Below are positions 22,709 through 42,300 of a stretch of 64,000 nt of DNA, piece by piece (positions within the stretch are counted from its first letter, which is position 1; the number at the start of each line of letters is the position of its first letter). The notes beneath the pieces were generated by a model that had not been told where the DNA came from, ran no database searches, and was given only the letters and a program-made list of their open reading frames with translations. The stretch comes from Manis javanica (taxonomy: Eukaryota > Chordata > Mammalia > Pholidota > Manidae): the NCBI RefSeq assembly GCF_040802235.1, contig NC_133174.1:139801213-139865212 (forward strand), read 5' to 3'. The position numbers were made by a program, and so were the translations under genes.

Positions 22709-25700
22709 GGCCTCTTTCACTCTGCTGCTCCCCTCTCCAGTTTTTGGAAGCACAAAGCTCTTCAAGCTGGTCTCTGGCCTTCCTGTGCTCCCAGCTACTT
22801 CTAATTTCAAAGCTCCCTGCGGCAGCAGCCTCCAGAAAAGAAGGCTCCCCCCACACTATCTCCAGTGGCTGAGGTCCTCCTGGGCACCCTCGCACTCAGC
22901 CCACTCTGCCATCCATGGTTGCCAGAGTTCTGGTGGGCCCTGCAGCCCAGGTCTCCGCAGGCACTGCCTATAATTCACAGCCCGAATTCTCAGGCCTCCC
23001 TGGACAATGGGAGCCCTGCAGCTCACCCTCCATCTAGCTAGCCCTCCCTCTAGCTTTCCCCTCCCCACCACCTCAGCTCCTACTCCGACCCCCGGCCACC
23101 CTGAGCACCCTCACCGCCTCCTGCATGTGCTCGGGATCCAGCCTCACAGGGCCGTGGTGAACCCAAGGGCCTGGCAGGACAGGTGTAGGCCTACACGGGG
23201 CTGCTGGGAGACAGCCTCCTGGCCCTCAGCTGGGCTGCTGCGGGGTCCATCCCAGGCCTCCCCAGCAGCTACTGCCCTTTGCAAAGCCCTGAGGACCTTT
23301 CAAGGAAATCCCTCTGCCTTTCTTCCACTCTGGCACTTGGCATCGTCTGAGAGCTGCCCTGGGAATGCTGGAGCTTTCTCTGTCAGCTCAGACACTCCCA
23401 CAGCTTGGGTCAGCACCGCAGAGGCCTCTGGCCCCCACTTCGGGAAACTCCCATGTAACCATGCTGGCAGGAGGCAAGGACAGGCCCACAAGCTTCATGC
23501 TGTGCAGAAGCCCAGCTGTTCCTCGCTGGGTATGGGTGCGGGCCTGGGTGCTGGGGTGCGTCAAGGGGCTCCCATGCCTCTCCCCTTGCCGCCTAGGACA
23601 GATGGCAACTAAGCTGAGTCCTGCAGGATCAGCAGGAGGTCAGCAAAGAAGAGGCATGCCAGGCAGTGGGCCTGGCACTGGCCAAGGCACAGGGAGGGCA
23701 GCTGGGTGGGCACAGTGCTCTTCAGGGCCATGTAGCCCGTGGGCCAGCTCATGCCCAACCTTGGATGGGAGTTTAGCCTGATCTCCAGCTCAGAGAAAAG
23801 CCCAAAGAAGAGAAGGTGGGGAGGGCCTTGGTCAGATTCGTACTACGGAGAGAAGTATGAGAACCACCAGGGGGCCAACGCGACATCCAGGGGAGCTGGA
23901 GGGCGGCGGCATTCCTGACCTGGGGAAGACTGGAGGAGGGGCACAGAGAGGGCGGGTGTGGCCCTGTAGAAGCTGGCCCTGCGGTCTGCTGCCCCTGCCA
24001 GATGTCAAGGCCCCTGCTCCATGCGTCTGGAGACGCCCCAGGAGGCTCAGAGGTCACACAGGCCCTTCTGAGCAGCCACCTCCCACTTCGAGTCTCTTTC
24101 TTAGGCCACCACTCTCTCAGCAACCTCTGACCCCCCAGCAGCCCCAGGTGGCAGCTCCCTAGCATTCCTGCCACTGGCCTTTGAACCTGCCTCCCCACCC
24201 AGCCAGGGTGAGGGAGGGCCACCGCCCACTGCCTTCTTGCTCTTCTCAGGCTCCCTCTGCCTTGCTCTGCTCACCGCCTGCCTCCCCACAGCGATGGCCA
24301 TTTCCCCAAAGTGCCATTGCGTCACCCATGTCCTCTGCAGCCACTGCTTTCTCTCCCACCACACTGCTTGGACAAGCAAGATCTTCAGTTGGTGACAGTG
24401 TTACCTGCACGGCGCCACATCCCTTGCTTCTCCCCTGCACTGTGTGGCGTCGGCCTGCAGTCACTTGCCACTCCTCCTGCCAGGACAAAATCTTCAGCCT
24501 ACGTCACAGGACCCTCTTCTTTCCTCTGGCAAATGTGCACAGAAGATGCCTACAGCTCACTGGGGTTGCCCTCTTCCCTCTCTGTCCTCATGCCCAGTGC
24601 CCCCCAACGGCCTCTCCATGCCATCTGTGGGTCACATCCTTCTCTATTGCCTCTTTGTCTCCAAACCAGCACCAGAGAAGGCTCAAGTTAGGATCTTCTG
24701 AAACAGTGTGACATGGCCACCTTGGGGTCCCCTGCCCCTGTACCCCTGCACAGCCTAGGCCCAGGGAACCTTGCCCATCTCTCTCTCTGGCTCTCTTTCT
24801 CCCCCTGCTCCCCCCCCCCATGCCTTGAGACTTTGCTCCACCCCTGCGTGTCAGGGCGGAGATGCTGCCCCTCCCTCACCCTGCAGGCTCAATCTGGCTC
24901 AGGCCAGAACTGCTTTTCTTCCTAAAGCTGCTGGATGGCCAAGGGTTTAGCTTAACGGGATGAGCCATCTGGGGACTGCAGAGTGGTGATCAGTGAGCTA
25001 GAACTTGGTGTGTGCTGGGGGGAGCATCACACTTCACATCCCTGGCCAGGACAATGACACAAGGACCCCTTCCATCCCCACCCCATGGCTACACTTGGCC
25101 CTGGAAAATTCAGCCTGTGGGGAGGCAGCCGAACAGCGTTGCTGTTACTAGGAGTCCTGGAGGTCCCTGGGAAGACAAGTGACAAGGGTGGGAAGCTGGG
25201 GTCTCCCAGCTGAGGCCTTTGGGGGAGGGTCTGTGCACCCGCCAGGCACCAGGGGGCAGCCTTACCCTATTCCTGCCCTAGTCTCCAGCGGGTCACGCAG
25301 GGGTGGAGAGCGGCAAGGGTCCCTAAGGTAACCTCACCTTGGTGACAAAGTGTAGCCCTGCTCCTCCACTAGGTGGGCTGCCTTCTGCCCACTTAGGACG
25401 CTCATAAAGACCTGTCACCCCAAAAGCTGGAACCTGATCTCCAGCTTCAAGGATTGTGCCCCTTGGGGGTCTGGACGTCAGTAGGAGCCGGGGTGGTGCC
25501 TCTGGCAAAGACCTACAGCACACCCGGAGGCAGACCCCCACCCCGGCCTTTCCTTTGCTTGCTGACCAGCTGGGCCCTACCGTTCGGGGGGAGGGGGGGA
25601 AACACCCTGCACCCACTCCGGTGCAGGGAGCCTGGAAGCTGCAGGCCTGGGTACCCAGCACTGGCGCAGCCCGCAGCTGGGTGTCGGAGAAGAGCTAGAA

Positions 25701-26039
25701 ATGGGACAGGCTGGAAGAAGGGGCGAAGGGTAGAGGGGCCCAGGATGGCTGGAAGGCAGCCGGAGAAGTGGCTTTCCTAGAACCGGGAGGGGAGGATTAG
25801 GAGGGCGATCTGGGCCGGAAGACGGCCCAGGTGAACCTGGGGTCACGGGCCGCTCGGCCCCTGGGAGGGTGGCGCTGGCGCGCGCCCCAGGTAGCAGCCA
25901 TCCTGCTTCCCGCTGGAGCGGCGTCTCCCTCTCCGGAGGAGGGCAGGCAGGAGGTGGGCGGAGTGTCGCCGAGGGCGGGAAGTAGGGACGGAGGAGAGGG
26001 AGGGGGACCAGCCCGCTCGTGGGGGTGGGGCAGCAGTGA
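22709..26039. other. Upstream flank of SLC6A8, no gene recognised
   Basis: About 3.3 kb of moderately GC-rich sequence. Open frames of up to about 200 codons occur on both strands but show no family resemblance, no start-context or splice logic, and overlap one another, so I treat them as compositional. No recognised young repeat. Confidence 0.6.
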
Positions 26040-33941
<7,902 letters not shown>

Positions 33942-34109
33942 CAGGCACCCCAACTCACATCACCAGCTCACCCTCTTGTAGCCATAGCAGCCCCTGCTTT
34001 AGCCCACCCCCCCTCCAGGGGGCTTGCCTTTCCCTGACACTTTTGGGGTCTGCCTGGGGGTGGGGGGAAAGCACCACGAGTGCTAACTAAAGTAACTTTT
34101 TCCATTTTT

Positions 34110-34115
34110 AATAAA
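34110..34115 (+). terminator. SLC6A8: Proximal poly(A) signal of SLC6A8
   Basis: AATAAA in ttttaataaaacgcc, 169 nt after the stop codon. Confidence 0.6.
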
Positions 34116-35316
34116 ACGCCAAAAATATCACAATCCACCAAAAATAGATGCCTCCCCCCTGCTCCACCCCACCACTCCTCTTACCCAAGCTGGTGCACAC
34201 GCTGCCTCCCCAGGCCCTGCCAAGCACCCTCGCCCTGCTGCCCGCCGTGGATGCACCTCACCCGACCCCTCCATGCCTGCCTTGCCAGGCTCTGCCCCAA
34301 CACCCCCTTGGGTGGCCCCTCACCTGGGGTGGGACAGATGTAGTGGGCAGCAGTGATGGCCTGGGGAACAGGAGTCACGACAGGGGATGGGAACAAGGGG
34401 TGCCAGCAGAGCCGAGGCAAGTATTTCAGCTGGGCCAGACCCCTCTCCCCATCCCTACTCTAGAAGCTTAGAGAGCCAGCCAGCAATGGAACCTTCTGGT
34501 TCCTGCGCCAATCGCCACCAATATCAACTGTGTGAGCTTGTGTAGAGTGCATGAGTGTGAGTAGGTAGGGTCTTTAGCTCTTAGCAAAAGTGAATACCAG
34601 GTGTAAACTGTGCCTGTGGGCAAATGAGGCTTATATTTTGCACATTTTATAAAACTTGAGGAGAGAGATTTCTGCTTGTATTATTTCTAAAGAGAAAACA
34701 GCCCTGTATCCCTCCCGTTGCCACTACCTGCCCCTTTCAACTCTTCCTGACTCCTCTGCCCCAGCCGAGTGTGAATTTATAGATCTAATTTTCATAGGCA
34801 AAACAAAGGCTTCAAGCTGTCCAGCGTGCAAGTCTGTCATGTGGGTATGTGTGTGCAGTCCTTGGCCCCAGCCAAGGTGGAAAAGTGCCCGGTGGGGGCC
34901 TTGACACGCAGCCCCACGCTCCCCCTCTGCCCTTGAGTCGTCTGTGGTGAGCAGATGCAGGGTTCTGTCCCTGGGGATCTGGGGCTGCTCGCTGGACACA
35001 CTCAGCCTTGCCCATAACCCTGCCCCCAAGGCTGGGCACGACTACAGGGATCTGAGGTGGGCACCAGCCAGGGACCCAATCCTGGGTAAGGCTCCCACCT
35101 GCAAGCTTAGGGCTGATGCACTTTCCACATCTCAAGTCTTCCATATAGCAGCTTTAATTAACCTATGTCTGAGTCACGTCCAATCTTGAGACAGCTAAGT
35201 GGACCCTAGAAGGCTACCCCCATGCCCTGACATCGGCTGGGGGTGTCGGGGTGGGTGAGGGTGCAGGGTCCAGCGGGGACATTCTTACTGTGCTAAGAAG
35301 CCACTGCAAACATAGC

Positions 35317-35322
35317 AATAAA
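35317..35322 (+). terminator. SLC6A8: Distal poly(A) signal of SLC6A8
   Basis: AATAAA in agcaataaaaacatg, followed about 30-50 nt later by G/T-rich sequence (gttgtattgggtgg, ggttgttggggg) as expected for a downstream element. Confidence 0.65.
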
Positions 35323-35345
35323 AACATGTCATTTTCCAATGCTGG

Positions 35346-38300
35346 CTTCCGAATGTTGTATTGGGTGGAAAGGTTGTTGGGGGGGCTCTCCAACTCCAGC
35401 TGGTTCCTTGGGCAAGGATTTGTTCCAAGGGTCCCTGCACCCAGCAGTGTCCAAGGAACTGGGAAGAGAGCAGGGCAGGAAGGCAGCCAAGAGCCTCTCC
35501 CCACGGAGCTGTCACACAGGGAGAAACAACACTTGGCTCAAGAGGGCGCTCAGGCAGGGGCAGGGAAGGCGGGCTGAGGGGAGAAGGCAGGTGGGCAGTT
35601 GTGGGTTTCCCAAAAGTTGCTCAAATGCCGCACTACACAGGCGACCTTCCACAGTGCAGGTGACAAGGGGCTGGGCGAGGCAAAGAGCTGGGGAGGAGGA
35701 CGGAGGAAGCTGCCGCAAAAGCAGGAGAAGGTCACTGGGACCAGAGTGCTAGCAGTGCGGGGAAGAAGTCTTGGGATTAGGGGCCTGTTTTCAAGGTGGA
35801 GGCAACAGGGCTCGATGTGCTGGAATACAGGGTTATGAGGAGTCAGGGAGGCCCTGAAAGACTGAACCTGAGCACTGGGAAGGGCAGTAGCTGCCAGATC
35901 TTACACTGGAGAGAGGAGGTGGTTTGGAGGGGACAGTGGGAATCAGCTCTGGGCACGTCATCTAAGCAGAGACGTCCAGTCTGCGTGGGTGAGGAGCGCG
36001 GCGCTCTGGAAAGAGTCTGGACTGGAGAGGGAACGCCTGAAGTTCTCGGCACGTAAAGGTGGCCCCGAAAGCCCTGAGCTGGAAGGAGCTGGCCAAGAGC
36101 AGTGGGCCCCAGGCCCTGGGAGGTGGCAGAGAAGAGGAGGGGCAGCCAGAGGGGTGGGAGGGACCCCAAGGGTGCCCCCCCACTTCCCGGGAGCAGGGAG
36201 GAGGGAGTGATGTGTGGCCCCAGAATGCTGGCTGTGACAAGGTCGTGGAGACTGGGGCAGAGAGGTGTATGGGGGTCGTGGTGCACGCAAAAGCCTGATT
36301 CGAGTGGGATTAAGGGGAGGAAGCAAAACAAGTGTCCATCAGTGGAGGAAAGGATGAACACAGTGCGGTCCACACCGACCACAGAATGTTATCCTTTAAA
36401 AGGAAGGAAATTCTGACACATGCTGCCATGTAGAGGAAACTCAAAGCCATTATGCTAAGAGAAATAAGCCAGACACAAACAAATACTGTCTGATTCCACT
36501 TCTACGAGGTACACAGAGCAGTCAGCTCAGAGAGCAGAAGTCCGACGGTGGGGGCCGGGGCCGGCGGGAGGGGGCGGGAGTTGGTGTCTAACACGGACAG
36601 TCTCAGCTTGAGGAGCTGAAAGGGGTTCTGCAGCGCAGGTGGGGGTGCTGCACAGCAGTGGGAATGCACGCGACGCCACTGGACTGGACACAAGAGTGGT
36701 TAACATGGAAGTTTTAGGTTACGCGTATTTCACAGCTTAAAAGGAGTTGGAAGAATTGAAGATAGTGAATACAATCACTTGGGAGCCACAACAGGGGGCT
36801 TGGAGGCCATTTGGCGAGATTCCGAGGACCTGAGCCAAGGCCCAGCCGAGGTCAGGGGGGCTGGAGACATCAAGGAGCAGGGCAGGCCTGCCGTTGGAGA
36901 GGTCCATTCTAAGGATAGTAGCGGCGGCTGTGGTGACAGCAGGGTGCTGCACCCAGTCATGGGGCCAAGGGAGGAGGGACAGATGCAGGGGGGTGGTCGG
37001 GCCAGCCCAGTCATCAGCTGAGGCAGGCCTGGCGGGGCAGGGGGGGGCGGGTATCAAAGTTTCAGGAGGCTGGTGCTCAGCCTGGATGTCAGCTGGGCAG
37101 AAGGGAAGGGGTGACCCCTCCCAGAAAAGGGACAGCTTACTCCACACTGTTGGTCCCTCCCAGGCCAGTCTCGGCTCTTCAGCAAGGTATGGTATGTCCC
37201 CTGACTGAGGGGCTTTGGCCCTCAACCACACAGCCAGGGGCAGGCTCGGGCTTATGGTGTTGCATGCTCCAATGGTCATGAGGAACTGGACAGGTGCCAG
37301 GGCAGTCCCCACAGATGCAGGAAGGAGTGTCAACCCCAACTTGATATTGGCCTTTAGAGCGTGCACTGGCATGGTGGCACCAGCCCTGAAAGACCACCAT
37401 CTGCCCCTGCAGGATCAGGGCAATGCCCAGCAAGTCACTCTTCCAGCTCGACCACCGTTTCTCCACTTCTAAAGACTCCTCACCTTACAAACCCTCTGCT
37501 CCTGCCACACCAGCAACCTGGAGAACCCCAAGTGCTGGCAGCTCCCAGATCTTTAGCCTGGCTCTCCGTAGGTGAGAAGGCCCTGCCCGGGTACCCCAGG
37601 CCCCTCACACTGCCCACACCCTGCCCTCATCAACTCCTCCATGAACAGGCCCATTCCACTCCCACCTCAGGCTCACTCCACCTCCTTCACATCTCCACTG
37701 CCCTGACCATGGCCATGCCTTAGCTCAGGTCCTTGGCACCTCTTGCCAAATGGCCTCTAAGCTAACTGCCACAATGCCACCAAAGACTCAGAACTAGTAT
37801 TGACACCACAAAAAGAGAACTTGACAGAGGCCGGGCCACTTGGCCAGGGTCCTGAGAGCATCATGCCGGTAGCATTTACTCAGGAACCTGCCCCTGTAGC
37901 AGATGCTCAGAACACGGGGATTTGCAATCTACTAGGAGAGCTGGTTGAGGAAGCGGATCAACCCAGGCCCCTGGTACACACTGGGCTACAAGCCAGGGAA
38001 AAGTCAGGGGATGCTGTGAGGCCCAGGGATGCAGTCCCACTCTGAGCAGGAGGAAAACAGTGTCCCGGATGGCCCGATGGGCTGGTTTCTGCAGGCGACC
38101 CTCTGGTACAGACCGGGCAGGTGCCTCACTTTCTGCCGAAGGGTCTGTTACCCCCATCACTGTCTTGTCCCATCCCTGTCCTAAATGCCCCACCCAGTTG
38201 GAAAGGGTCCTTGGGCAGCTTTCTCCTACCGGGCGCAAGGCCTGACACCCAGGGAAGAACCTGCAGGCATGCTGTTTGGACTCTAGAAGTTCAGAGAAAG

Positions 38301-38944
38301 GTGAGCTCAGGAAGGCTGAGGTAGTCAGGGAACACATCCTGGAAAAGCCCTGGCATAGCAACCAGAAGGTATCACCTACAGGCCCCCCTCCCCACAGGCC
38401 TTCCAAGGAAGGGGGCCATCCACAGCCCCTCCCCGCTGCCTAGCTCTGCCTGGGCCGGTCATAAGGTCAATGCCAAGGGCGAGGCTGTCCTCTCTCAGCT
38501 GGCATTAGTCAGAGGTCATCCTGCAAACCTTCAGGATGGGGTGGGGCAGGGAGTGACTAGTGGCACTGTGCCACGTTCTATCTGTCCCAAATGTGATGGA
38601 TGAACAGGACCCGGACGACCCAGACAAGCCTGACGCCTGGAAGCCCCACCAGTTCACCAAGTCTCACAAGCTCCCCAGGGCTCAGCGGCCAACCCAAAAG
38701 GCAAGACATGCCCCAAGTGGCCGTAAAGGGGGACCTAGTCTGGGGAGCAGGAGGCAGAGGAGCAACAGAAGCAAGTGTGAGCCTGGGGTGGGCCCGGCCT
38801 GGGATGCGGAATCCTCAGAGGTTAGAACAAGTGGACAGAAAACACCCTGCAGGCCCCCACGGCAGAGCCTGAGGGTCTCCGTCAGATCCACCCGCCACCA
38901 TCCTCCTGGTCCCTCCTTGCGACCTCCGTTACACAAAGGCACCA
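35346..38944. other. Convergent intergenic region SLC6A8-BCAP31
   Basis: About 3.6 kb between the two 3' ends. It includes the L1M remnant at 36320-36750. No gene, RNA or conserved element was recognised; the open frames on either strand show no family resemblance. Confidence 0.6.
36320..36750 (+). repeat. Ancient LINE-1 (L1M-type) 3' end
   Basis: Typical old L1 tail: gtgtccatcagtggaggaaa, a tatgctaagagaaataagcc-like string, tgattccacttctacgaggt, and an ending with tggttaacatggaagtttta and tatttcacagcttaaaag. Plus orientation, heavily mutated, no ORF. Confidence 0.75.
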
Positions 38945-39316
38945 CAAACGCGTCTTAACAACTTTTATTGCCCTCAAGAAAAACTACTCTGCCTGCTTCC
39001 ACCCACCTGGCTGCAGGAGCAGAGACTAGGGGCCCGGAGCCTCCAACTTCAACATGCAACACAAAGGGGGCTCAACCAAGTGGGAAGCAAGCCCCACTCT
39101 GGTTAGGGTACAGGTGCTGCCTCGCTCCCGGCTGGCCAGGATGACAGCAAGCTCATCCTGAGGGGCAGAAACTGGTCCCCTATGGTATGCTGGGAGAACA
39201 CGGAACTGCAAGTGGAGCGACAGAACGGGGTGCAGGAGGGGCAAACCCAAGTACCAGGGAGGCCAGGCCTCAGGAAGCAGCAGGTGCAGGCCAGGTGGCA
39301 GGTGGGAAGGAGCACC
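38945..39316 (-). other. BCAP31: BCAP31 3' untranslated region
   Basis: Minus-strand sequence from the stop codon to just beyond the AATAAA at 38969-38964. The cleavage site is expected near 38945. About 370 nt. Confidence 0.7.
38964..38969 (-). terminator. BCAP31: Poly(A) signal of BCAP31
   Basis: Minus-strand AATAAA in gggcaataaaagttg, 348 nt after the stop. Confidence 0.75.
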
Positions 39317-42300
39317 TCATTCCCCCTTCTTGTCCGTGGAGCCACCTACTGCTGCCTGGAAAGAAAAGGAATGAAGAAACGGGGTTGGCAGGGCATACTC
39401 CTCCCCTCTGCCTGAGGCCCAAATGATAGGTATCCAGGGGAGCAAGGGATGCCACCCTCAGCAGCACCCAAAGGCCTGCCAGTGTGGGAGTGTGCCACTC
39501 TAGCAAGGCCATGACTCTAATGCCAGCCAGGTTGGGTTGGGGGGCTGGGGGGGAATGTTGCAACCGGAAGCATCTGGGTCACTCTTCTATTAGAGCTGCC
39601 AGACCCCACACCAACACCAGCCCCTCTCTGGGGCCCATAGCAGTCCCAGTTCAGGCTCTCCCCAACTCTGCACACCTCCTACAGGTCCTGCTGGTGAGCC
39701 TGCGCTAAGCCTGGGCCACCACACACCAAGGCAAGCTGTCAGACCTTGAGGGTGTTCACCTGGCCCTCATGTCCAATTCCAAGACCACCTGTGCTCTAGA
39801 TACAAATCAGCCCGAGAGCAGGTGGTGGCTCCACATCACCCCACAAGCCATTCCGGAGTGTCCAGTGCTTGCTGGGGCCCCACACAATGGACTGGAGGTG
39901 ACATAAGGGCAGGAGCACACAAAGGCACCAATGCTGGGTACCAAGCCAGGAAGGCCACAGCCCTCCTGCCTAGGGGAGGGCTCCCACTGCTGGGCCTGAA
40001 GTGGCACCGTCTGGCAGGCTCTTCTCCAGACCCAGACTCAGCAGCAAAGGAGGAGAGGGGGCAGCCACAGAGAAAGCAGGCAGGCTGCCACCATGGCCTC
40101 CTGAAGTGCCTGTGGCAAGAGGGAATCAGCCTCCCCAGGACATGGAGACTTCCCCATCAGCTCTGCTGAGGCAGCCTGGGCTTGAGATGGCAGGGGTGGC
40201 CTGCTCTGCACCTGCGTGCGGGGCGGGCTATGGGGCACAGGCTGAGGTGTGCTGACCTGCAGCTTCGCGTGCTCCTCCAACAGGCGGTCATACTCCTTGG
40301 TCAAGCCCTCGGATTGTTTCCACATGGCCCGAACCTCATTTTCAGCTTTCTCTAGTTCTGGGGATGATACAAATTATGAAGGATGGAAAATGCAAAGCCC
40401 ACTAGCTGGGGCCACCAGATACAGGCCCCAAATCTGCCCCCAGTGAAGCTGTCTAGGAGGCCACTCCTCTCAAGAAAGCTCCCCTGCTGGTTGCCCCGAG
40501 AGCCACCAGCCTGGGGGAAGGCTGGCCCACAAAGCTGAGGGAATCGGGAGACGCCCTGCAATGGAGGGACCCCAGAGGCTCTCAGCAGGGGTGACTTTTG
40601 GGAGACCAAGGGCACGGGACAAACATTCTAAGAAGGTTGGGGGTGAGAGTAGGAGGCAGGGAGCAGAATCCCAGCCTCAACACTGAGAACAAGAGGTGTG
40701 TCAACAGAGACCTTCAGGAAGCAATCAGAGGAACCCTCGGGGGTGGGGGTGGGGTTTCAGGAGCATCTCAAAAAACGCATTTAGCCTCCCCAGCTTTTCC
40801 TTCCCCACCGGAAAGCCCCTGGTAACAGTGAGGCCTGGCACCAGGTGAGACGCTCAGGAGTTAGTGTACAGGCATCTGGGGCTCCCAGGGCCCCCTGCGC
40901 ACCGGCGAGCTGCAGAGCTCCGCCAGCTGGGGCCGAGCCAGCCTATGCTTGGGCTTGGGCTAGACAAGCAGGGTGGCGTTCGTTTGTTTTCACCCAGCTC
41001 CTGGCCCCGAGGGTGAGTCTGCTACTAATACTTTGACATGAGAGGGGCAGCAGCCTCGAGCAGAGGCTCCAGCCTCCTGGGGGCCGGGGGCCGCCCGAGG
41101 GCGAGGCTCACTCTGCTTGCTGCTGGCCAGCTCGTCCTTCAGCTTCTTCACGTCAGCCTTCAGGCTCCTGTTCTCCTCCTGCACCTTCACTGCCATGTCC
41201 CTGCCATCCAACTTGGTTCCGCCAACAGCAGCTTCCTAGGAAAAGTGCCAAGGGCCTGGGTTACTCTAGAAGAAGGGAGGGACGGAGGGGTTCCAGCTCC
41301 GTCCTCCCCACTGAGCTCCGATTCCTCAAGCTGCCCTAGGCACCTGCCCCTTTGGAAATGTCAGTGCGGAACTGGGCCACGGCTTGTTCCCAGCCACCAG
41401 GCAAAGGGAAGGGCCAGCAGGGCCACCTGCCACATGTAGCTCACAGGCCACATGCCCTGCCTCCTTTCTTAACAGCTCTGCAGAGTAAACCAATGACTCA
41501 ATTGGCTGTCATCTGGGAATTTCTGCCAGTCACCCCCAACTAACCAATGCCTTTCCTTCCTCCTAAGCCCCACACTCACTCTGGCCAAGGAGCCCCGAGC
41601 TCAGCCTCACCCATCCGACTTGGGCCCTCCTAGGACTCCAAGTCCATCTGTCTCCCTACCTTCTTGGCTCACACTCACCTCTGCTAACAAGCCTTCCAGG
41701 ACCGGCCACCCCTGGCCCTGCCTCGCCCCCAGCTGACAGCAGTTCTCAGGACATCTGGGCGTTTATCTTGCGTTCTTCTGCACTAGTTTGCCCACGGTTC
41801 CCTGCCCAGGGCTCAGCTCACCAAGGAGTTCTATCAGGGGGAGAGTTGGCCTAGACGCAAAGCTAGAGGGAAGAGAGCTGCTGGGGCTCCCCCTTCCCTG
41901 CTGAGTCCTCCCAACCCTACCCACACACATCCCGAAAACCACCCGTCCTCCCCTCCATCCACCTCCTCAGCTTTCTGACGGTGTCACACATTTCGCAGCC
42001 TGATGAGCTAGCAGTGGGGTCCGGCAGGTGAACTCACCTTCTTCAGCTGGTCATTCTCTTCCATGTACTTCTTGGCTGCCTCACTAGCACTCTCTGCCTG
42101 CTTTTTAAAGGCCTCATTGGAGGCCAGCAGTGTGGCTTGCTGGGAGATGACAGTCACCAGGCGTCTAAGCAGGCTGCGATTGTTTACAACAAAAAGGGAG
42201 AAGTGAGCAAAAGAAGAGGGGAACATGGCTGGCATGGACTTCTCTTGGTTGCTACTGCCTCCCGCCTACATCTGCCTTCTTGGACTGCCAGGGCAGCCAA

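Larger units (their letters stand above)
33942..35345 (+). other. SLC6A8: SLC6A8 3' untranslated region
   Basis: Non-coding sequence after the TGA at 33939-33941. Two AATAAA signals are present: a proximal one at 34110-34115 and a distal one at 35317-35322. The distal site would give a 3' UTR of about 1.4 kb, close to the long 3' UTR I associate with this gene, so the proximal site may be alternative. Confidence 0.65.

Noticed and set aside
23007-24711. Open frames of 126-201 codons upstream of SLC6A8
   Set aside because: No recognisable domains and low-information composition; mutually overlapping frames on both strands. No splice structure was seen.
41040-41111. Extension of BCAP31 exon 6 past 41112 (SEPRPRAAPGP...)
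   Set aside because: A consensus donor (A|gtgagc) sits at 41112/41111, and joining there restores the known frame into the next exon.
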